From NCBI GenBank assembly GCA_022770625.1, contig JALEHK010000021.1, positions 1 to 62,217 of the forward strand: 62,217 nucleotides of DNA, written 5' to 3'. The notes under the pieces were generated by a model. It was not told the origin of the DNA, searched no databases, and saw only the letters and a list, made by a program, of their open reading frames with translations. How positions within the stretch are numbered: the stretch's first letter is position 1; every line of letters begins with the position of its first letter. Shown here one piece after another: positions 32,048 through 41,440 of this stretch. A program made the translations under genes and the position numbers. The stretch comes from Oscillospiraceae bacterium. Its GTDB lineage: Bacteria > Bacillota > Clostridia > Oscillospirales > Ruminococcaceae.

Positions 32048-33091
32048 ATGCCTTATTTTGACGACGCTGCTCTTTTACGGAATGTCCGTGAAGAGCCGCC
32101 CACTCCCATTTATCTGATCTACGGAAAAGAAACCTATTATTCCGGCGTATGTCTCGAACGGCTGCTCGGAAAGCTGGTCAAAAAAGGAACCGAAAGCTTT
32201 AACTACCGGAAATTTGACGGAGCCTCTCTCGACTGGATGGCAGTCCGTACCGAATGCGAGAGTCTTCCGCTGATGGCACAGTACAAATGCATTTTAGTCC
32301 AAAACCCCAATCTTGAAAAGATCGGAAGCGCCGACCTTGAAATCCTTTCTTCAATCATCGGGGATCCGAATCCATCCAGCGTACTGATTCTCTACGTTTC
32401 CGCCTATGATCTGAATCCAAAAAAGAATGCCCGCCTGAGAAAGCTGATGGAGCAGATCGCCGCGGTCGGGATCGTCGCCAATATCGAGCCGAAAAGCCAG
32501 TCGGAACTGATCCGGATCATCCGCCAGCGCTGCACCAAAGAAAGATGCAGCATCGATCAGGTGACCGCGAGCATTCTGATCGACCGGTGCGGAAGCGGAA
32601 TGGAAACGCTGATCCGGGAAACCGATAAGCTGATCGCCTATAGAATGAACGGAGCGATTACCCGCGCCGATGTCGAACTGGTCACCCATAAAAGTCTGGA
32701 AGCATCGGTCTATGATCTTTCCCGGGCGCTTCTCGGGAACGGTCGCACCCGCGCGTTTCAGATCCTGAACGATCTTTTTATCAACCGGGAGGATCCGATG
32801 CGCATTCTAAGCGTACTCACCTCGACTTTTATTGATCTCTACCGTGCCAAGGCCGCTCATAACGCCGGAAAAACAGCAGAAGATATCCTCTCTCTTTACA
32901 ATTACGGTGCGCGCCGGTTTGCAGTCGGAAACGCCTTTCGGGACGTACCGAAATATTCGATGCGTCAGATCCGGGAAAGCCTCTCTGTCTTGATGCGAAC
33001 GGAAACGGAGATCAAAACCGGACGGGGAGACGAACGCATTCTAATCGAAGAAGCGCTCGCGCAGATCCTCGCCCTGAAAGAAGCCGGATGA
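32048..33091 (+). CDS. holA: DNA polymerase III delta subunit
   Basis: A 347-residue clamp-loader delta subunit. The N-terminal AAA+-like domain lacks an intact P-loop (YLIYGKETYYSGVCLERLL), as expected for delta. It is followed by SVLILYVSAYDLNPKKNARLRKL, a small helical domain and the C-terminal collar domain (SVYDLSRALLGNGRTRAFQIL, then EDPMRILSVLTSTFIDLYRAK). It would open the beta clamp during loading. AAAAAGGAGGG precedes ATG. It lies 14 bases after comEC, an arrangement common in Firmicutes, and also has its own promoter in the comEC end. The RNase M5-like gene starts 13 bases downstream. Confidence 0.93.
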   Translation: MPYFDDAALLRNVREEPPTPIYLIYGKETYYSGVCLERLLGKLVKKGTESFNYRKFDGASLDWMAVRTECESLPLMAQYKCILVQNPNLEKIGSADLEILSSIIGDPNPSSVLILYVSAYDLNPKKNARLRKLMEQIAAVGIVANIEPKSQSELIRIIRQRCTKERCSIDQVTASILIDRCGSGMETLIRETDKLIAYRMNGAITRADVELVTHKSLEASVYDLSRALLGNGRTRAFQILNDLFINREDPMRILSVLTSTFIDLYRAKAAHNAGKTAEDILSLYNYGARRFAVGNAFRDVPKYSMRQIRESLSVLMRTETEIKTGRGDERILIEEALAQILALKEAG

Positions 33092-33104
33092 ACCCGGGAA
33101 AGGA

Positions 33105-33761
33105 ATGATTACAATCCTTGACAAAATCAAGCTGACGATACCAGTTGTCGTTGAAGGAAAATATGACCGGCTGCGGCTTCAGGAACTGATCGACGGACCG
33201 ATTATCGAAACCGGCGGATTCGGCATCTTCTCCGATCCTGAAAAGCTCTCTTCTCTTCGGCAGCTTGCCGAAAAAACCGGACTGGTGATCCTGACCGATT
33301 CCGACAGAGCAGGCTTTCGGATCCGCAGCTATATCCGCTCAGCCCTTTCGGAGAACGCAAAAGTCATCAATGTCTATATCCCCGATATTTTCGGGAAAGA
33401 ACGCCGAAAAGCCGCTCCGTCAAAAGAAGGAAAGCTTGGTGTAGAAGGTATCCCGATCGAAACGCTGCGAAAGGCACTGGAAAAAGCGGGGGCACTGGAA
33501 GGCACGCCCGCTCCCAAAGGCGAACCGATCACCAAGACCGATCTTTTCCTGACCGGGATCTCCGGAGGAGAAGAATCCCGCGCTCGGCGGCAGCAGCTGT
33601 TAAAAATGCTTTCCCTTCCGTCCCGTTTAACGGCGAAGGGGCTGCTTCCGATCCTCAACAGCCTTTATACCCGCGACGAATTTTACGCACTGATCGAACG
33701 TCTGCCGGATATAAACCGCTCATCCAAGGGAAACTATTGCCGCAAGGAGGAAAATCCATGA
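33105..33761 (+). CDS. RNase M5-like Toprim protein
   Basis: A 218-residue protein with an N-terminal Toprim domain: the acidic motif VVEGKYDRLRLQEL at about 14-27, TGGFGIF, and the DxD motif LTDSDRAGFRIRSYI. KLGVEGIPIETLRKAL follows. The C-terminal domain (DUF4093-like, about 135-215: KTDLFLTGISGGEESRARRQ) is typical of RNase M5 homologues. RNase M5 matures the 5S rRNA 5' end; no 5S gene is in the window. GGGAAAGGA precedes ATG, and the gene overlaps the next by four bases. Confidence 0.85.
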   Translation: MITILDKIKLTIPVVVEGKYDRLRLQELIDGPIIETGGFGIFSDPEKLSSLRQLAEKTGLVILTDSDRAGFRIRSYIRSALSENAKVINVYIPDIFGKERRKAAPSKEGKLGVEGIPIETLRKALEKAGALEGTPAPKGEPITKTDLFLTGISGGEESRARRQQLLKMLSLPSRLTAKGLLPILNSLYTRDEFYALIERLPDINRSSKGNYCRKEENP

Positions 33762-34123
33762 AAAAAAATATCGTTAAAAAAGCCGCTGCAAAAGCAGCTG
33801 TACAAACAGCGGAAAGCCTTCTTTCTCCCATTCATGCGAAAAAAGAGGAAAAGGGAAACGTTTGGAAATGCGTATCCTTTCTGCTGATCGGACTGATCGG
33901 CGGATACCTGCTTTCTCCTACAAAGGGCGGGATCCTGATCGGAAGCTTTAACGGTGCGCACGCTTCTTTCCCATCCCATCTTCCGTTCCATCCGGAACTG
34001 CACCGGTATGGTAAAAAGAAAAATCCTTTTTCGGGAGGAGTCTACGTCGGCAGCTTTAACGGCACCGATGTTTCTCATCAATCCGAGTCGCCCGATCAAG
34101 CCAAAAAGGCCGAGCACCGCTGA
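33758..34123 (+). CDS. Small single-pass membrane protein, unknown
   Basis: A 121-residue protein. The N-terminal 33 residues are basic and helical (KKNIVKKAAAKAAVQTAES); a membrane helix lies at about 38-57 (VWKCVSFLLIGLIGGYLLS). The outside part contains two similar motifs, GILIGSFNG and GVYVGSFNG, 41 residues apart. Start ATG 33758 overlaps the previous stop (ATGA) and is preceded by AAGGAGG; the frame is open from an upstream TTG. The stop overlaps the next start (TGATG). It shares an operon with holA and the RNase M5-like gene. No function suggested. Confidence 0.7.
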   Translation: MKKNIVKKAAAKAAVQTAESLLSPIHAKKEEKGNVWKCVSFLLIGLIGGYLLSPTKGGILIGSFNGAHASFPSHLPFHPELHRYGKKKNPFSGGVYVGSFNGTDVSHQSESPDQAKKAEHR

Positions 34124-34677
34124 TGAAAACGCTCCTCCTCAACGGCTCTCCGCATCCATCGGGAGATACCGCCGCGCTGGTCGCTCATCTTTTTTCCCGT
34201 TTTCCGGAAACACACAGGATCCACCAGATCGATGCCTACACAGCCGGGATCGCACCCTGCTGCGACTGCCGGTACTGCTGGAAAGCGGACGGATGCTGCA
34301 TCCGTGACCCGATGAACGGGCTGATCGACGAGCTTGATTCCTTTGACAATATCCTGATCGCTTCGCCCGTCTATTTTTCTACCCTGACCCCGCCGCTTCT
34401 TTCGGTCGCGAGCCGCCTTCAGCTGATCTATACCTCCAGACGGTTTCGCGGGGAAAAACTTATCACCCGTCGAAAAAAGGGAGGTGTGATCCTGACCGGA
34501 GGCGGAGAGGGGAGTCTTTCTCCCGCATGGGAAACGGCGCGTTCGATGCTTCGGGTCATGGGAGCAAAAGAGATTTTTCCGCTTGTCTCTTCTCATCATA
34601 CCGACTCGCTTCCGGCACGGGAAGACACGGAGGCGCTGAAACAAGCGGAAAAACTGGCCGAGTTTTTCCTTGACTGA
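34123..34677 (+). CDS. Flavodoxin-fold NAD(P)H-dependent FMN reductase family protein
   Basis: A 184-residue flavodoxin-like protein. FMN phosphate loop LNGSPHPSGDTAAL is at about 6-19, and a cysteine-rich stretch APCCDCRYCWKADGCCIRD (about 44-62) is typical of the iron-sulfur-flavoprotein/NADPH-dependent reductase family (C-x2-C-type cluster). A flavin ring loop IASPVYFSTLTPPLLS and GGEGS complete the fold. It would move electrons from NAD(P)H or ferredoxin to a flavin. The start overlaps the previous stop by one base. It ends the holA operon. Confidence 0.82.
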   Translation: MKTLLLNGSPHPSGDTAALVAHLFSRFPETHRIHQIDAYTAGIAPCCDCRYCWKADGCCIRDPMNGLIDELDSFDNILIASPVYFSTLTPPLLSVASRLQLIYTSRRFRGEKLITRRKKGGVILTGGGEGSLSPAWETARSMLRVMGAKEIFPLVSSHHTDSLPAREDTEALKQAEKLAEFFLD

Positions 34678-34678
34678 T

Positions 34679-34720
34679 AAAAACCGCCCGTAGCTTCATC
34701 TACGAGCGGTTTTTTCTTTT
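34679..34720. terminator. Bidirectional terminator
   Basis: AAAACCGC-CCGTAG near 34679 pairs with CTACGAGCGGTTTT around 34700-34714 with T-runs on both strands. It serves the plus-strand holA operon and the minus-strand recD2-rluA operon. Confidence 0.85.
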
Positions 34721-34733
34721 ATCCCGAAAAGAC

Positions 34734-35648
34734 TTACCTTCCGATCAGCGCCGTCATTTCTTCCGGCATTGCGTCCTCAAGCACCATTTTTTCCCGCTCA
34801 AGCGCCTTTACCGCCGGAATTGTTACCTTTCCGCAGTGAAGCGCCTGACCGTCATGGAAAATCGTATCATGCCCGCCGTACAGGGTATCTCCGGCAAGCG
34901 GATGACCGATATAGGCCATATGCACCCGGATCTGGTGGGTACGTCCGGTCTCCAGACAGAAGGACAGAAGCGTATGCCCGTTTCCCCGGGCCAGTACCTG
35001 ATAATGGGTGACTGCCCGCTGTGCATCGGGCGAATCAAAATCAACCTTTCGGGTAATGATCGAGCCGGGAACACGGATCAGCGGCGCATCCACTGTTCCG
35101 CTGTCCTCTTCGACCGTTCCTTCGGCGACTGCGTAATAGGTCTTTTCCAGTCTTCCCATCAAAAGTCCGGCCGAAAGGGTATTTTTGGCGGCAACTACGA
35201 TTCCGGTGGTGTCCCGATCCAGCCGGTAAAGCGGCCGGAACGCGATCCCGGCGCTTCCTTTCTCACCCGTCCCATATCGGGCAGCAAACCAGTTCCCGAC
35301 GGTATCGTTATAATAAAGGGTGCAGGGATGCACCGACATTCCCGCCGGTTTTCCCATGACACAGATATCCCGATCCTCATAGATCAGCTTCACCGGAAGA
35401 TCCGGGTTCGGGATCAGATTGACCTCTTCATCGCCGCCGAGCGTCAGGCGGATCACTTCCCCCGCGCGCACCGGATCGACCATCCGGCGGTGTACGCCGT
35501 CCACTGTCATTCCGCCTTTTTTCAGGTCGATCACCATCCGGCGGGAAAAACCAAGCATCTCCTTAAAGTAGTCCTGCAACAGCATACCGTCTCCTTTCGA
35601 AGAGACGGTATATTCATAACAGGAGAGCCATGCGTCCTTTTCACTCAT
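34734..35648 (-). CDS. RluA-family 23S/tRNA pseudouridine synthase
   Basis: A 304-residue enzyme. An N-terminal S4-like RNA-binding region (about 20-85, LLQDYFKEMLGFSRRMVIDLKK) is followed by the catalytic domain with the signature RLDRDTTG, whose Asp attacks uridine. PLYRLDRDTTGIVV and TGRTHQIRVHMAYIGHPLAGD are strong family motifs. It isomerises specific uridines in rRNA or tRNA; the exact site cannot be assigned. The start overlaps the previous gene by eight bases. It is last in the recD2-comF-flavin reductase-rluA run. Confidence 0.9.
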   Translation of the reverse strand: MSEKDAWLSCYEYTVSSKGDGMLLQDYFKEMLGFSRRMVIDLKKGGMTVDGVHRRMVDPVRAGEVIRLTLGGDEEVNLIPNPDLPVKLIYEDRDICVMGKPAGMSVHPCTLYYNDTVGNWFAARYGTGEKGSAGIAFRPLYRLDRDTTGIVVAAKNTLSAGLLMGRLEKTYYAVAEGTVEEDSGTVDAPLIRVPGSIITRKVDFDSPDAQRAVTHYQVLARGNGHTLLSFCLETGRTHQIRVHMAYIGHPLAGDTLYGGHDTIFHDGQALHCGKVTIPAVKALEREKMVLEDAMPEEMTALIGR

Positions 35649-36168
35649 CCTTCTTTTTCACGACCTGTACGATCTCGGCAATATACACATCGTGATAATC
35701 CTTTCCGGGATAGCAGGAGGCATCGATGTCCGCCGGGATCTTTTCCGGATCAAAAGCTGAACGATAAAGGATCTTACAGCAGAAAACCAGTTCCGACTCC
35801 TCATACCACGCGAATTTCCCGTCCTGAACAGGAACCGGATGCAGGCCCGCCGCTTCCGCTTTATCCATATCCCGGCCGGACTTTTTCCCGCAGAGAGAAA
35901 GCGCTTCCCGCATTCCAGACTGCTCCATATCATAAAAGCTGAGGGTAAAAGAATCGGTCTTGTCGAGAATGGTATGGGTGTAGCGCTGAGGGCGGATATA
36001 TACCGTCACGACATTTTTCCCCCAAAGGACGCCCATTCCGCCCCAACTCACCGTCATCGGATTGCTCTTTCCGGTATCGGGATCGACCGCCGTTACCAAC
36101 GCCCAATCCTTTCCGAGTTTGGTAAACGGATTCATAGAGAGTGTTTCCGCAGTGATTTTTTCAAACAT
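35641..36168 (-). CDS. Flavin reductase-like FMN-binding protein
   Basis: A 175-residue protein of the flavin-reductase split-barrel fold: TKLGKDWALVTAVD, SNPMTVSWGGMGVLWGKNVV and TVYIRPQRYTHTILDKTDSF are the FMN-contacting strands of the family. It probably uses NAD(P)H to reduce flavin or acts with an unknown partner. ATG 36168 follows AAAGGAGGA at a seven-base gap; the longer frame upstream has no ribosome site. The C-terminus overlaps the rluA start by eight bases, so the two are translationally linked. It starts 81 bases after comF. Confidence 0.85.
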   Translation of the reverse strand: MFEKITAETLSMNPFTKLGKDWALVTAVDPDTGKSNPMTVSWGGMGVLWGKNVVTVYIRPQRYTHTILDKTDSFTLSFYDMEQSGMREALSLCGKKSGRDMDKAEAAGLHPVPVQDGKFAWYEESELVFCCKILYRSAFDPEKIPADIDASCYPGKDYHDVYIAEIVQVVKKKDE

Positions 36169-36249
36169 AAAAAATCCTCCTTTATCGTTATCTGATTTTT
36201 CAATATATGTGCAGGGATCGTTTTTCACGCCCCTATGCGCCAATATTTG

Positions 36250-36963
36250 CTAATCCTTTTTCAGGCGAGTGATCGAAAGCACGAGTACATCTACCGATTC
36301 GGCTTCTGCGGCAAGGAGTGCCCGGGCGGCTTCCTTTGCAGTCGAGCCGGTCGTCAGAACATCATCCACCAGAAGGATCCGCTTTCCGGATACCTCCGGC
36401 GATGCTAAAAAACTCCCGCTTAAATTCTTCTGCCGCTCTTCTTCGGTCAGATCATGCTGAGCCTTTGTATCGCGTATCTTTTTCAGCGCGTTTTGACAGG
36501 GAACGCCGATACGCCGGGAAACCTCCTGCGCCAGAAGTGCCGCCTGATTATATCCGCGCGCTTTTTCCCTGCGTGGCCGCATCGGCACCGGAACGATCTG
36601 ATCGAACCTTTTTCCGTCATCCGCCAAGGGTTTCGGAAGAACGTCCGCCATCATCCTTCCGAGAACCCGGGCAGAGCCGGGATGGGAATGAAACTTAAAC
36701 CGCCGCACCGCCCGCTGAATCGCGCCTTCATAGTACGCGGCCGCCCAGGTATGCAGATACGGAGGAGCCAGTTCCTCACAGATACAGGGATTTTTCCCAC
36801 ATCGCGGGCAGAGTTTTCCCGGCAATGGAATATACAGTTCCCGGCTGCATTCGGGGCAGAAGTTTTCCTCTCTTCCAACGCTTCTCCCGCAGGACGGACA
36901 ACAGGGAGGAAAGAAAAGCGATAAGAGCGCATCCTTTGCCCCGCCTTTTTTCAGATGTTTCAT
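36250..36963 (-). CDS. comF: ComF-family phosphoribosyltransferase-like protein
   Basis: A 237-residue protein with an N-terminal zinc-binding region containing four CxxC-type pairs (CCPSCG, FCPEC, LCPRCGKNPC, CEE) and a C-terminal PRTase fold with the PRPP motif ILLVDDVLTTGSTA (about 193-206). Also present is DQIVPVPMRPRREKARGYNQA, the usual ComF segment. ComF is needed for DNA uptake across the membrane in naturally competent Firmicutes. It overlaps recD2 by four bases. Together with comEC, comM and a PilT-type ATPase it is one of the DNA-uptake parts in the window; comEA and comGA-like PilB are not seen. Confidence 0.92.
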   Translation of the reverse strand: MKHLKKGGAKDALLSLFFPPCCPSCGRSVGREENFCPECSRELYIPLPGKLCPRCGKNPCICEELAPPYLHTWAAAYYEGAIQRAVRRFKFHSHPGSARVLGRMMADVLPKPLADDGKRFDQIVPVPMRPRREKARGYNQAALLAQEVSRRIGVPCQNALKKIRDTKAQHDLTEEERQKNLSGSFLASPEVSGKRILLVDDVLTTGSTAKEAARALLAAEAESVDVLVLSITRLKKD

Positions 36964-39221
36964 ATCTGCTCCTGTTCTTCCTGTACAGCTTCCGGTTTCA
37001 GTTTACCCGTTTCCGCCTGCAAAAAATAGCGAAGTCCGGTATATCGGAGCATCTTCCGGTTGTTATCGACCATCTGATAGACCCGGCTTTCGCTCCCGAC
37101 AAGGATCAGCAGCTTCCGCGCACGAGTAACGGCAGTATAAAGAAGATTGCGGAAATACAGCTTATCGTATCCGCCGTAGATTGGGAGAACGACCGCGCTG
37201 TATTCGCTGCCCTGACTCTTATGCACCGTTACGGCATATGCCAGTTCCAGTTCACTCGCCATATCCAGCGTATAGCTGCACCGCCGGTCATCAAAATCGA
37301 TCTCCATCGTGCTTCCGATCAGATCGATCCGGCGGATGATCCCGATATCGCCGTTATAGATGCCCATGCCCTTTTCACTTGTGCCGGGCTTTTCCCATTC
37401 GATATCATAGTTGTTGCGCGTCTGTAAGACCTTATCTCCTTCACGGAAGGTGAAAAAGGTGCTTTTATATTCCCGCTTGCCTTTGGCGGGCGGATTGAGT
37501 GCCTGCTGAAGACTGTCATTGATGGCATAAACGCCGAGATCACCTTTTCGCTGAGGGGTCAGTACCTGAATATCCTCCAAAGGCGAATATCCATAGGAAG
37601 CGGGAAGCCGCTTGGAGACCAGTTCGGTTACCGTTGAAAGAACAGCGGAAGCGCTGTTTCGGCGAAGGAAAAAGAAATCGTTGTCTTTTATATTCAGCTC
37701 CGGATATTCTCCGGCAACAATCCGGTGGGCGTTGGTAACGATCCGGCTTTCGGCAGCCTGACGGAAAACCTGTTTGAGTTCGACCGTCGGAACACATCTC
37801 GAATCAATCAGATCGCGCAGAACGTTTCCCGCTCCGACGCTCGGAAGCTGATCCGAGTCGCCTACCAGAATCAGCTTGCATCCCATCCGGCAGCCCCGGA
37901 GAAGCGACTCAAAAAGCGCCGTATCGACCATCGACATCTCGTCAATTACGACCGCGTCGGCTTTTAAGGGATGCTGCTCGTTATGTACAAAGGTCAGTGT
38001 TTCTTTTTCTTTGGAACCGAAGTCCACCTCCAGCAGCCGGTGGATGGTTTTCGCCTCCCGGCCGGTCACCTCGCTGATCCGCTTGGCAGCGCGCCCGGTC
38101 GGCGCGGCAATCGCAATCGAAAGCCCTTCCTGTTCAAGAAGGTCGATAATGGCGTTTAAGGTAGTAGTCTTACCGGTACCGGGACCGCCGGTCAGAATCA
38201 GCATACTCTGGGTCAGTGCTGAACGGATCGCGTCCTTTTGCAGCGAAGCGTATTCGATGCCCTTATCCCTTTCGACCTGTTCAATCATCTTATCAATATC
38301 CCGGCTGACAAAAAAACGGTTTTGCAGCATCATCGAAAGCCGAAGCGCAATATACCGTTCCGCCTGATACATCGACGGAAGAAACAGAAACTCACGATTG
38401 CGCTGAACCGAAAAAAGCTCCTCATCCTGTATCCGCGCATCCAGATCTGCCTGAATCTCTTCTTCGTTTACACCGGTCAGCCGTCTCACCAAGTCAACGA
38501 CCGTCTGGCGCGCCAGACAGGTATGTCCGTTTTTCAGGTTATGGCGCAGGACGTGCGCCGCCGCGCCGAACAGCCGCTTGCCGGAATCCTCCGGGATCCC
38601 AAGGGAAAGGGCGATTTCATCCGCCTTCTTAAACTCGATCCCGATGTCCTCCGAGCAGAGCAGGTAAGGATTATCCTTGACAACATCCACGGCGATCGCG
38701 CCCCATTTTTTCCATGTGCGCACCCCTTCCGCCGGAGAAAGGCCGTAGGTCGCCAGAAACATCATCACCGACCGCATCCCGAACATCTGTCCCAGTTCTT
38801 TGGTAATCGCGTCCGCTTTTTTCGGAGAAATCCCCCGCACCTCGGTCAGCCGCCCGGGCGTTTCTTCAAGCACTTTCATCGTATCGTCTCCGAAGGTCTC
38901 GACGATCCGCGAGGCCAGTGCGGCTCCGATCCCTTTGACCGCCCCGGAAGAAAGGAATTTCCGGATCGCGCCCGCAGTCGCCGGCATTCGCCGTTCAAAC
39001 GCAAGCGCCTTAAACTGCCGCCCGAATTTCGGATGAGAGGTATAGCTTCCGGTCAGCCGCAGTTCCTCTCCTTCCGCAACGCCGTAAAGTTCTCCGACCG
39101 CCGGAAGAAGCTCTTCTCCGGTATCGACCTCAATGACAGCAAAACCCGTCTCGGGATTCATATAGACAACCTCGCTGACGATCCCCTCAATATTGACGAT
39201 GCTTTCCCGTCCGGCAATCAT
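36960..39221 (-). CDS. recD2: RecD2 (RecD-like) 5'-3' DNA helicase
   Basis: A 753-residue superfamily-1B helicase. An N-terminal OB-like region (about 8-90) and a helix-hairpin-helix segment (SGAVKGIGAALASRI, EVRGISPKKADAI) precede the motor. Walker A GGPGTGKTT lies in ILTGGPGTGKTTTLNAI, with motif II VIDEMSMVD, motif III LVGDSDQLPSVGAGNVL, and the C-terminal motifs AYAVTVHKSQGSEYSAV and LLYTAVTRARK. RecD2 works without RecBC in Firmicutes, in DNA repair and replication restart. ATG 39221 follows GGGAGG and is preferred over a TTG 15 bases upstream. A consensus promoter is 48 bases upstream. Confidence 0.94.
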   Translation of the reverse strand: MIAGRESIVNIEGIVSEVVYMNPETGFAVIEVDTGEELLPAVGELYGVAEGEELRLTGSYTSHPKFGRQFKALAFERRMPATAGAIRKFLSSGAVKGIGAALASRIVETFGDDTMKVLEETPGRLTEVRGISPKKADAITKELGQMFGMRSVMMFLATYGLSPAEGVRTWKKWGAIAVDVVKDNPYLLCSEDIGIEFKKADEIALSLGIPEDSGKRLFGAAAHVLRHNLKNGHTCLARQTVVDLVRRLTGVNEEEIQADLDARIQDEELFSVQRNREFLFLPSMYQAERYIALRLSMMLQNRFFVSRDIDKMIEQVERDKGIEYASLQKDAIRSALTQSMLILTGGPGTGKTTTLNAIIDLLEQEGLSIAIAAPTGRAAKRISEVTGREAKTIHRLLEVDFGSKEKETLTFVHNEQHPLKADAVVIDEMSMVDTALFESLLRGCRMGCKLILVGDSDQLPSVGAGNVLRDLIDSRCVPTVELKQVFRQAAESRIVTNAHRIVAGEYPELNIKDNDFFFLRRNSASAVLSTVTELVSKRLPASYGYSPLEDIQVLTPQRKGDLGVYAINDSLQQALNPPAKGKREYKSTFFTFREGDKVLQTRNNYDIEWEKPGTSEKGMGIYNGDIGIIRRIDLIGSTMEIDFDDRRCSYTLDMASELELAYAVTVHKSQGSEYSAVVLPIYGGYDKLYFRNLLYTAVTRARKLLILVGSESRVYQMVDNNRKMLRYTGLRYFLQAETGKLKPEAVQEEQEQI

Positions 39222-39268
39222 GCTCTTTCCTCCCAAAATCCGGCCTGCGCCTTTATGCTTTATCTTTT

Positions 39269-39297
39269 ATTGTAACAAAGGTAAAACCGATTGTCAA
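39269..39297 (-). promoter_or_regulatory. Sigma-A promoter of recD2 operon
   Basis: Minus strand TTGACA (39297-39292), 17-base spacer, TACAAT (39274-39269). Confidence 0.85.
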
Positions 39298-39418
39298 ACA
39301 AATGCTTCGAGCAGATACAGCAAGGCAGTCCCTGATCTTTCCCGAATACAGCATTCGGTTTTGAAAAGGACGTGTTTTATGGAATTTGCCATATTTTACA
39401 AAGTGCAGGGTAAAGTCC

Positions 39419-39447
39419 TTGACAGAATTGCCATTTTGTTATAAAAT
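39419..39447 (+). promoter_or_regulatory. Sigma-A promoter of the RNase Y leader transcript
   Basis: TTGACA (39419-39424), 17-base spacer, TAAAAT (39442-39447); start at about 39454, 400 bases before rny. Confidence 0.75.
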
Positions 39448-39453
39448 ACGTTA

Positions 39454-39766
39454 TAGAGAAATTCTGAGAGTTTACCCTGTTTTATGAAACAGTGATCATA
39501 TAAATCGGAAATCCGGGAACGCCGGACGCGCGTCCCGGGCCTTTGACATAGACAACGCCCGCCATTCGGGCTATAAACCCTACCGTCTCATTATTTTTAT
39601 AAGATGGAGCCGATCATGTGTCGACCGTTAGATTTCTGCTGTCATAGCAGTGAATTCAAACAGGAAGATTGTCCGAAAACGCATTTGCAGTGTTTGGACG
39701 GCGGTGTTTTTGTGCGCCTCAAAAAATCTTTCTGCCTTCGCAGAGTTTTTCTGTGAAGGCTTTTTT
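39454..39766 (+). ncRNA. Candidate structured leader or small RNA upstream of rny
   Basis: This stretch has no convincing gene on the plus strand. It is bounded by a promoter (39419-39447) and a terminator (39734-39766) and contains several local stems: CTGTTT/AAACAG, a CCGGGA/TCCCGG stem enclosing the 12-base palindrome GGACGCGCGTCC (39524-39535), GCCCG (39557-39561) with CGGGC (39567-39571), and CTGCT/AGCAG. TGAGA near 39465 and TCTCA near 39586 could close the structure. It could be a free RNA of about 310 nucleotides or a long rny leader. It does not fold as one clear rod, so I do not call 6S RNA. Confidence 0.4.
39734..39766 (+). terminator. Terminator-like hairpin in the rny leader
   Basis: GCCTTCGCAGA (39734-39744) pairs with TCTGTGAAGGC (39750-39760) with one G-U pair, then TTTTTT. 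It lies about 90 bases before the rny start. Confidence 0.8.
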
Positions 39767-39854
39767 ATTGCACGGATATTTTTGTATCCGCCCATAAAGC
39801 CTTCTGTCTTATCTTTGTCCATCATAAAATATTGAAAAGGAGGTTTTAACAAAA

Positions 39855-41420
39855 ATGGACACCATGCAGATCGTCCTGCTTTGTTCCGGCATAGCCGTCG
39901 CGGCAGCCGCCGCATCCGGTATTCCGCTGTTTTTTGCCGGCGTCAGCCACCGCAAAAAGACGGCGGAAGCTGAGATCGGTTCCGCCGAAGAGCAGGCGAA
40001 AAAAGTTATTAATGACGCATATAAAACCGCTGAAACCCGTAAAAAGGAAATGCTTGTTGAAACGCGCGAAGAGATCCAGCAGCTGAGAAGCGAAGCTGAC
40101 CGTGATATTAAGGAGCGCCGCAGCGAGATTTCCCGTCAAGAGCGCCGGATCCAGCAAAAAGAAGAGTCCCTCGACCGCAAGCTGGAAAACGCGGAGAAAA
40201 AAGAGGAACAGATGCAGGCTAAGCTTGCTTCGATCGATGAAAAGCTGGCCGAAGCCGACACCATCAAAAAATCGCAGCTCGATCAGCTGGAGCGTATCTC
40301 CGGACTGACCGTCTCTCAGGCCAAAGAGCAGCTGCTCGACAGCCTCGAAGGCGAGCTGACCCATGAAAAGGCGCTCAAGATCGCGAGTTTTGAGCAGCAG
40401 CTGAAAGACGAAGCGGAAGAAAAAGCCCGCAACATTCTTTCCCTTGCCATTACCCGCTGTGCCGCCGATCATGTAAGCGAAGCAACCGTATCGGTCGTCA
40501 ACCTGCCCAGCGACGAGATGAAAGGCCGGATCATCGGCCGCGAAGGAAGAAATATCCGCGCACTGGAAACGCTGACCGGCGTTGATCTGATCATCGACGA
40601 TACCCCCGAAGCGATTACTCTTTCCTGCTTTGATCCGGTTCGCCGCGAGATCGCAAGACTGTCGCTTGAAAAGCTGATCGCCGACGGACGCATTCATCCC
40701 GCCCGCATCGAAGAAACTGTTGAAAAGGCCAAGAAAGAAGTCGAAACCAAAATCAAGGCGGAAGGCGAACGAGCGATGATGGAGACCAATGTCCACGGCC
40801 TTCACCACGAACTGGTCAAACTTCTCGGCCGTCTCTACTACCGCACCTCTTATGGTCAGAACGTTCTCGACCATTCGATCGAAGTTTCTCATCTGGCCGG
40901 TATTATGGCTTCCGAACTGGGCGTAGACGTAACGCTTGCTAAACGCGCAGGTCTGCTGCACGACATCGGCAAGGCGCTCAACCATGAGATCGAAGGCTCC
41001 CATGTCCAGATCGGCGTTGATGTCTGCCGCAAGTACAAAGAAAGCCCCGCGATCCTCCACGCCATTGAAGCGCATCACGGAGACGTTGAGACCAAAACGG
41101 TTGTTGCCGCCCTCGTTCAGGCAGCGGACGCTGTTTCCGCCGCACGTCCCGGCGCAAGAAGAGAAAACCTCGAAAACTACATCAAACGTCTTGAAAAACT
41201 CGAAGAGATTGCTTCTTCCTTCCCCGGCGTAGAAAAATGCTATGCTATCCAGGCCGGCCGCGAGATCCGCATCATCGTAAAGCCCGATCAGGTCACCGAT
41301 GACGAGATGCCGCTGATCGCCCGCAACATCGTCAAACAGATTGAGAGCGAGCTGGAATATCCCGGCACGATCAAGGTTCATCTGACCCGCGAAAGCCGCG
41401 CCATCGATTACGCGAAATAA
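39855..41420 (+). CDS. rny: Ribonuclease Y
   Basis: A 521-residue endoribonuclease that starts bulk mRNA decay at the membrane. An N-terminal helix (about 5-28, [22 protein letters not shown]) is followed by a long coiled coil (about 32-200), a KH domain ([21 protein letters not shown]) and an HD domain with the metal-binding pair in [21 protein letters not shown] precedes ATG. The gene sits behind a 400-base leader with its own terminator-like hairpin, so RNase Y may be regulated by read-through. It is a single-gene unit ended at 41441-41478. Confidence 0.95.
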   Translation: MDTMQIVLLCSGIAVAAAAASGIPLFFAGVSHRKKTAEAEIGSAEEQAKKVINDAYKTAETRKKEMLVETREEIQQLRSEADRDIKERRSEISRQERRIQQKEESLDRKLENAEKKEEQMQAKLASIDEKLAEADTIKKSQLDQLERISGLTVSQAKEQLLDSLEGELTHEKALKIASFEQQLKDEAEEKARNILSLAITRCAADHVSEATVSVVNLPSDEMKGRIIGREGRNIRALETLTGVDLIIDDTPEAITLSCFDPVRREIARLSLEKLIADGRIHPARIEETVEKAKKEVETKIKAEGERAMMETNVHGLHHELVKLLGRLYYRTSYGQNVLDHSIEVSHLAGIMASELGVDVTLAKRAGLLHDIGKALNHEIEGSHVQIGVDVCRKYKESPAILHAIEAHHGDVETKTVVAALVQAADAVSAARPGARRENLENYIKRLEKLEEIASSFPGVEKCYAIQAGREIRIIVKPDQVTDDEMPLIARNIVKQIESELEYPGTIKVHLTRESRAIDYAK

Positions 41421-41440
41421 CTGATTTTTCCAAATCTCCT

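Noticed and set aside
39454-39766. 6S RNA call for the rny upstream region
   Set aside because: The stretch forms several local hairpins instead of one long interrupted rod, and I could not find the central bubble; kept only as a low-confidence RNA candidate.
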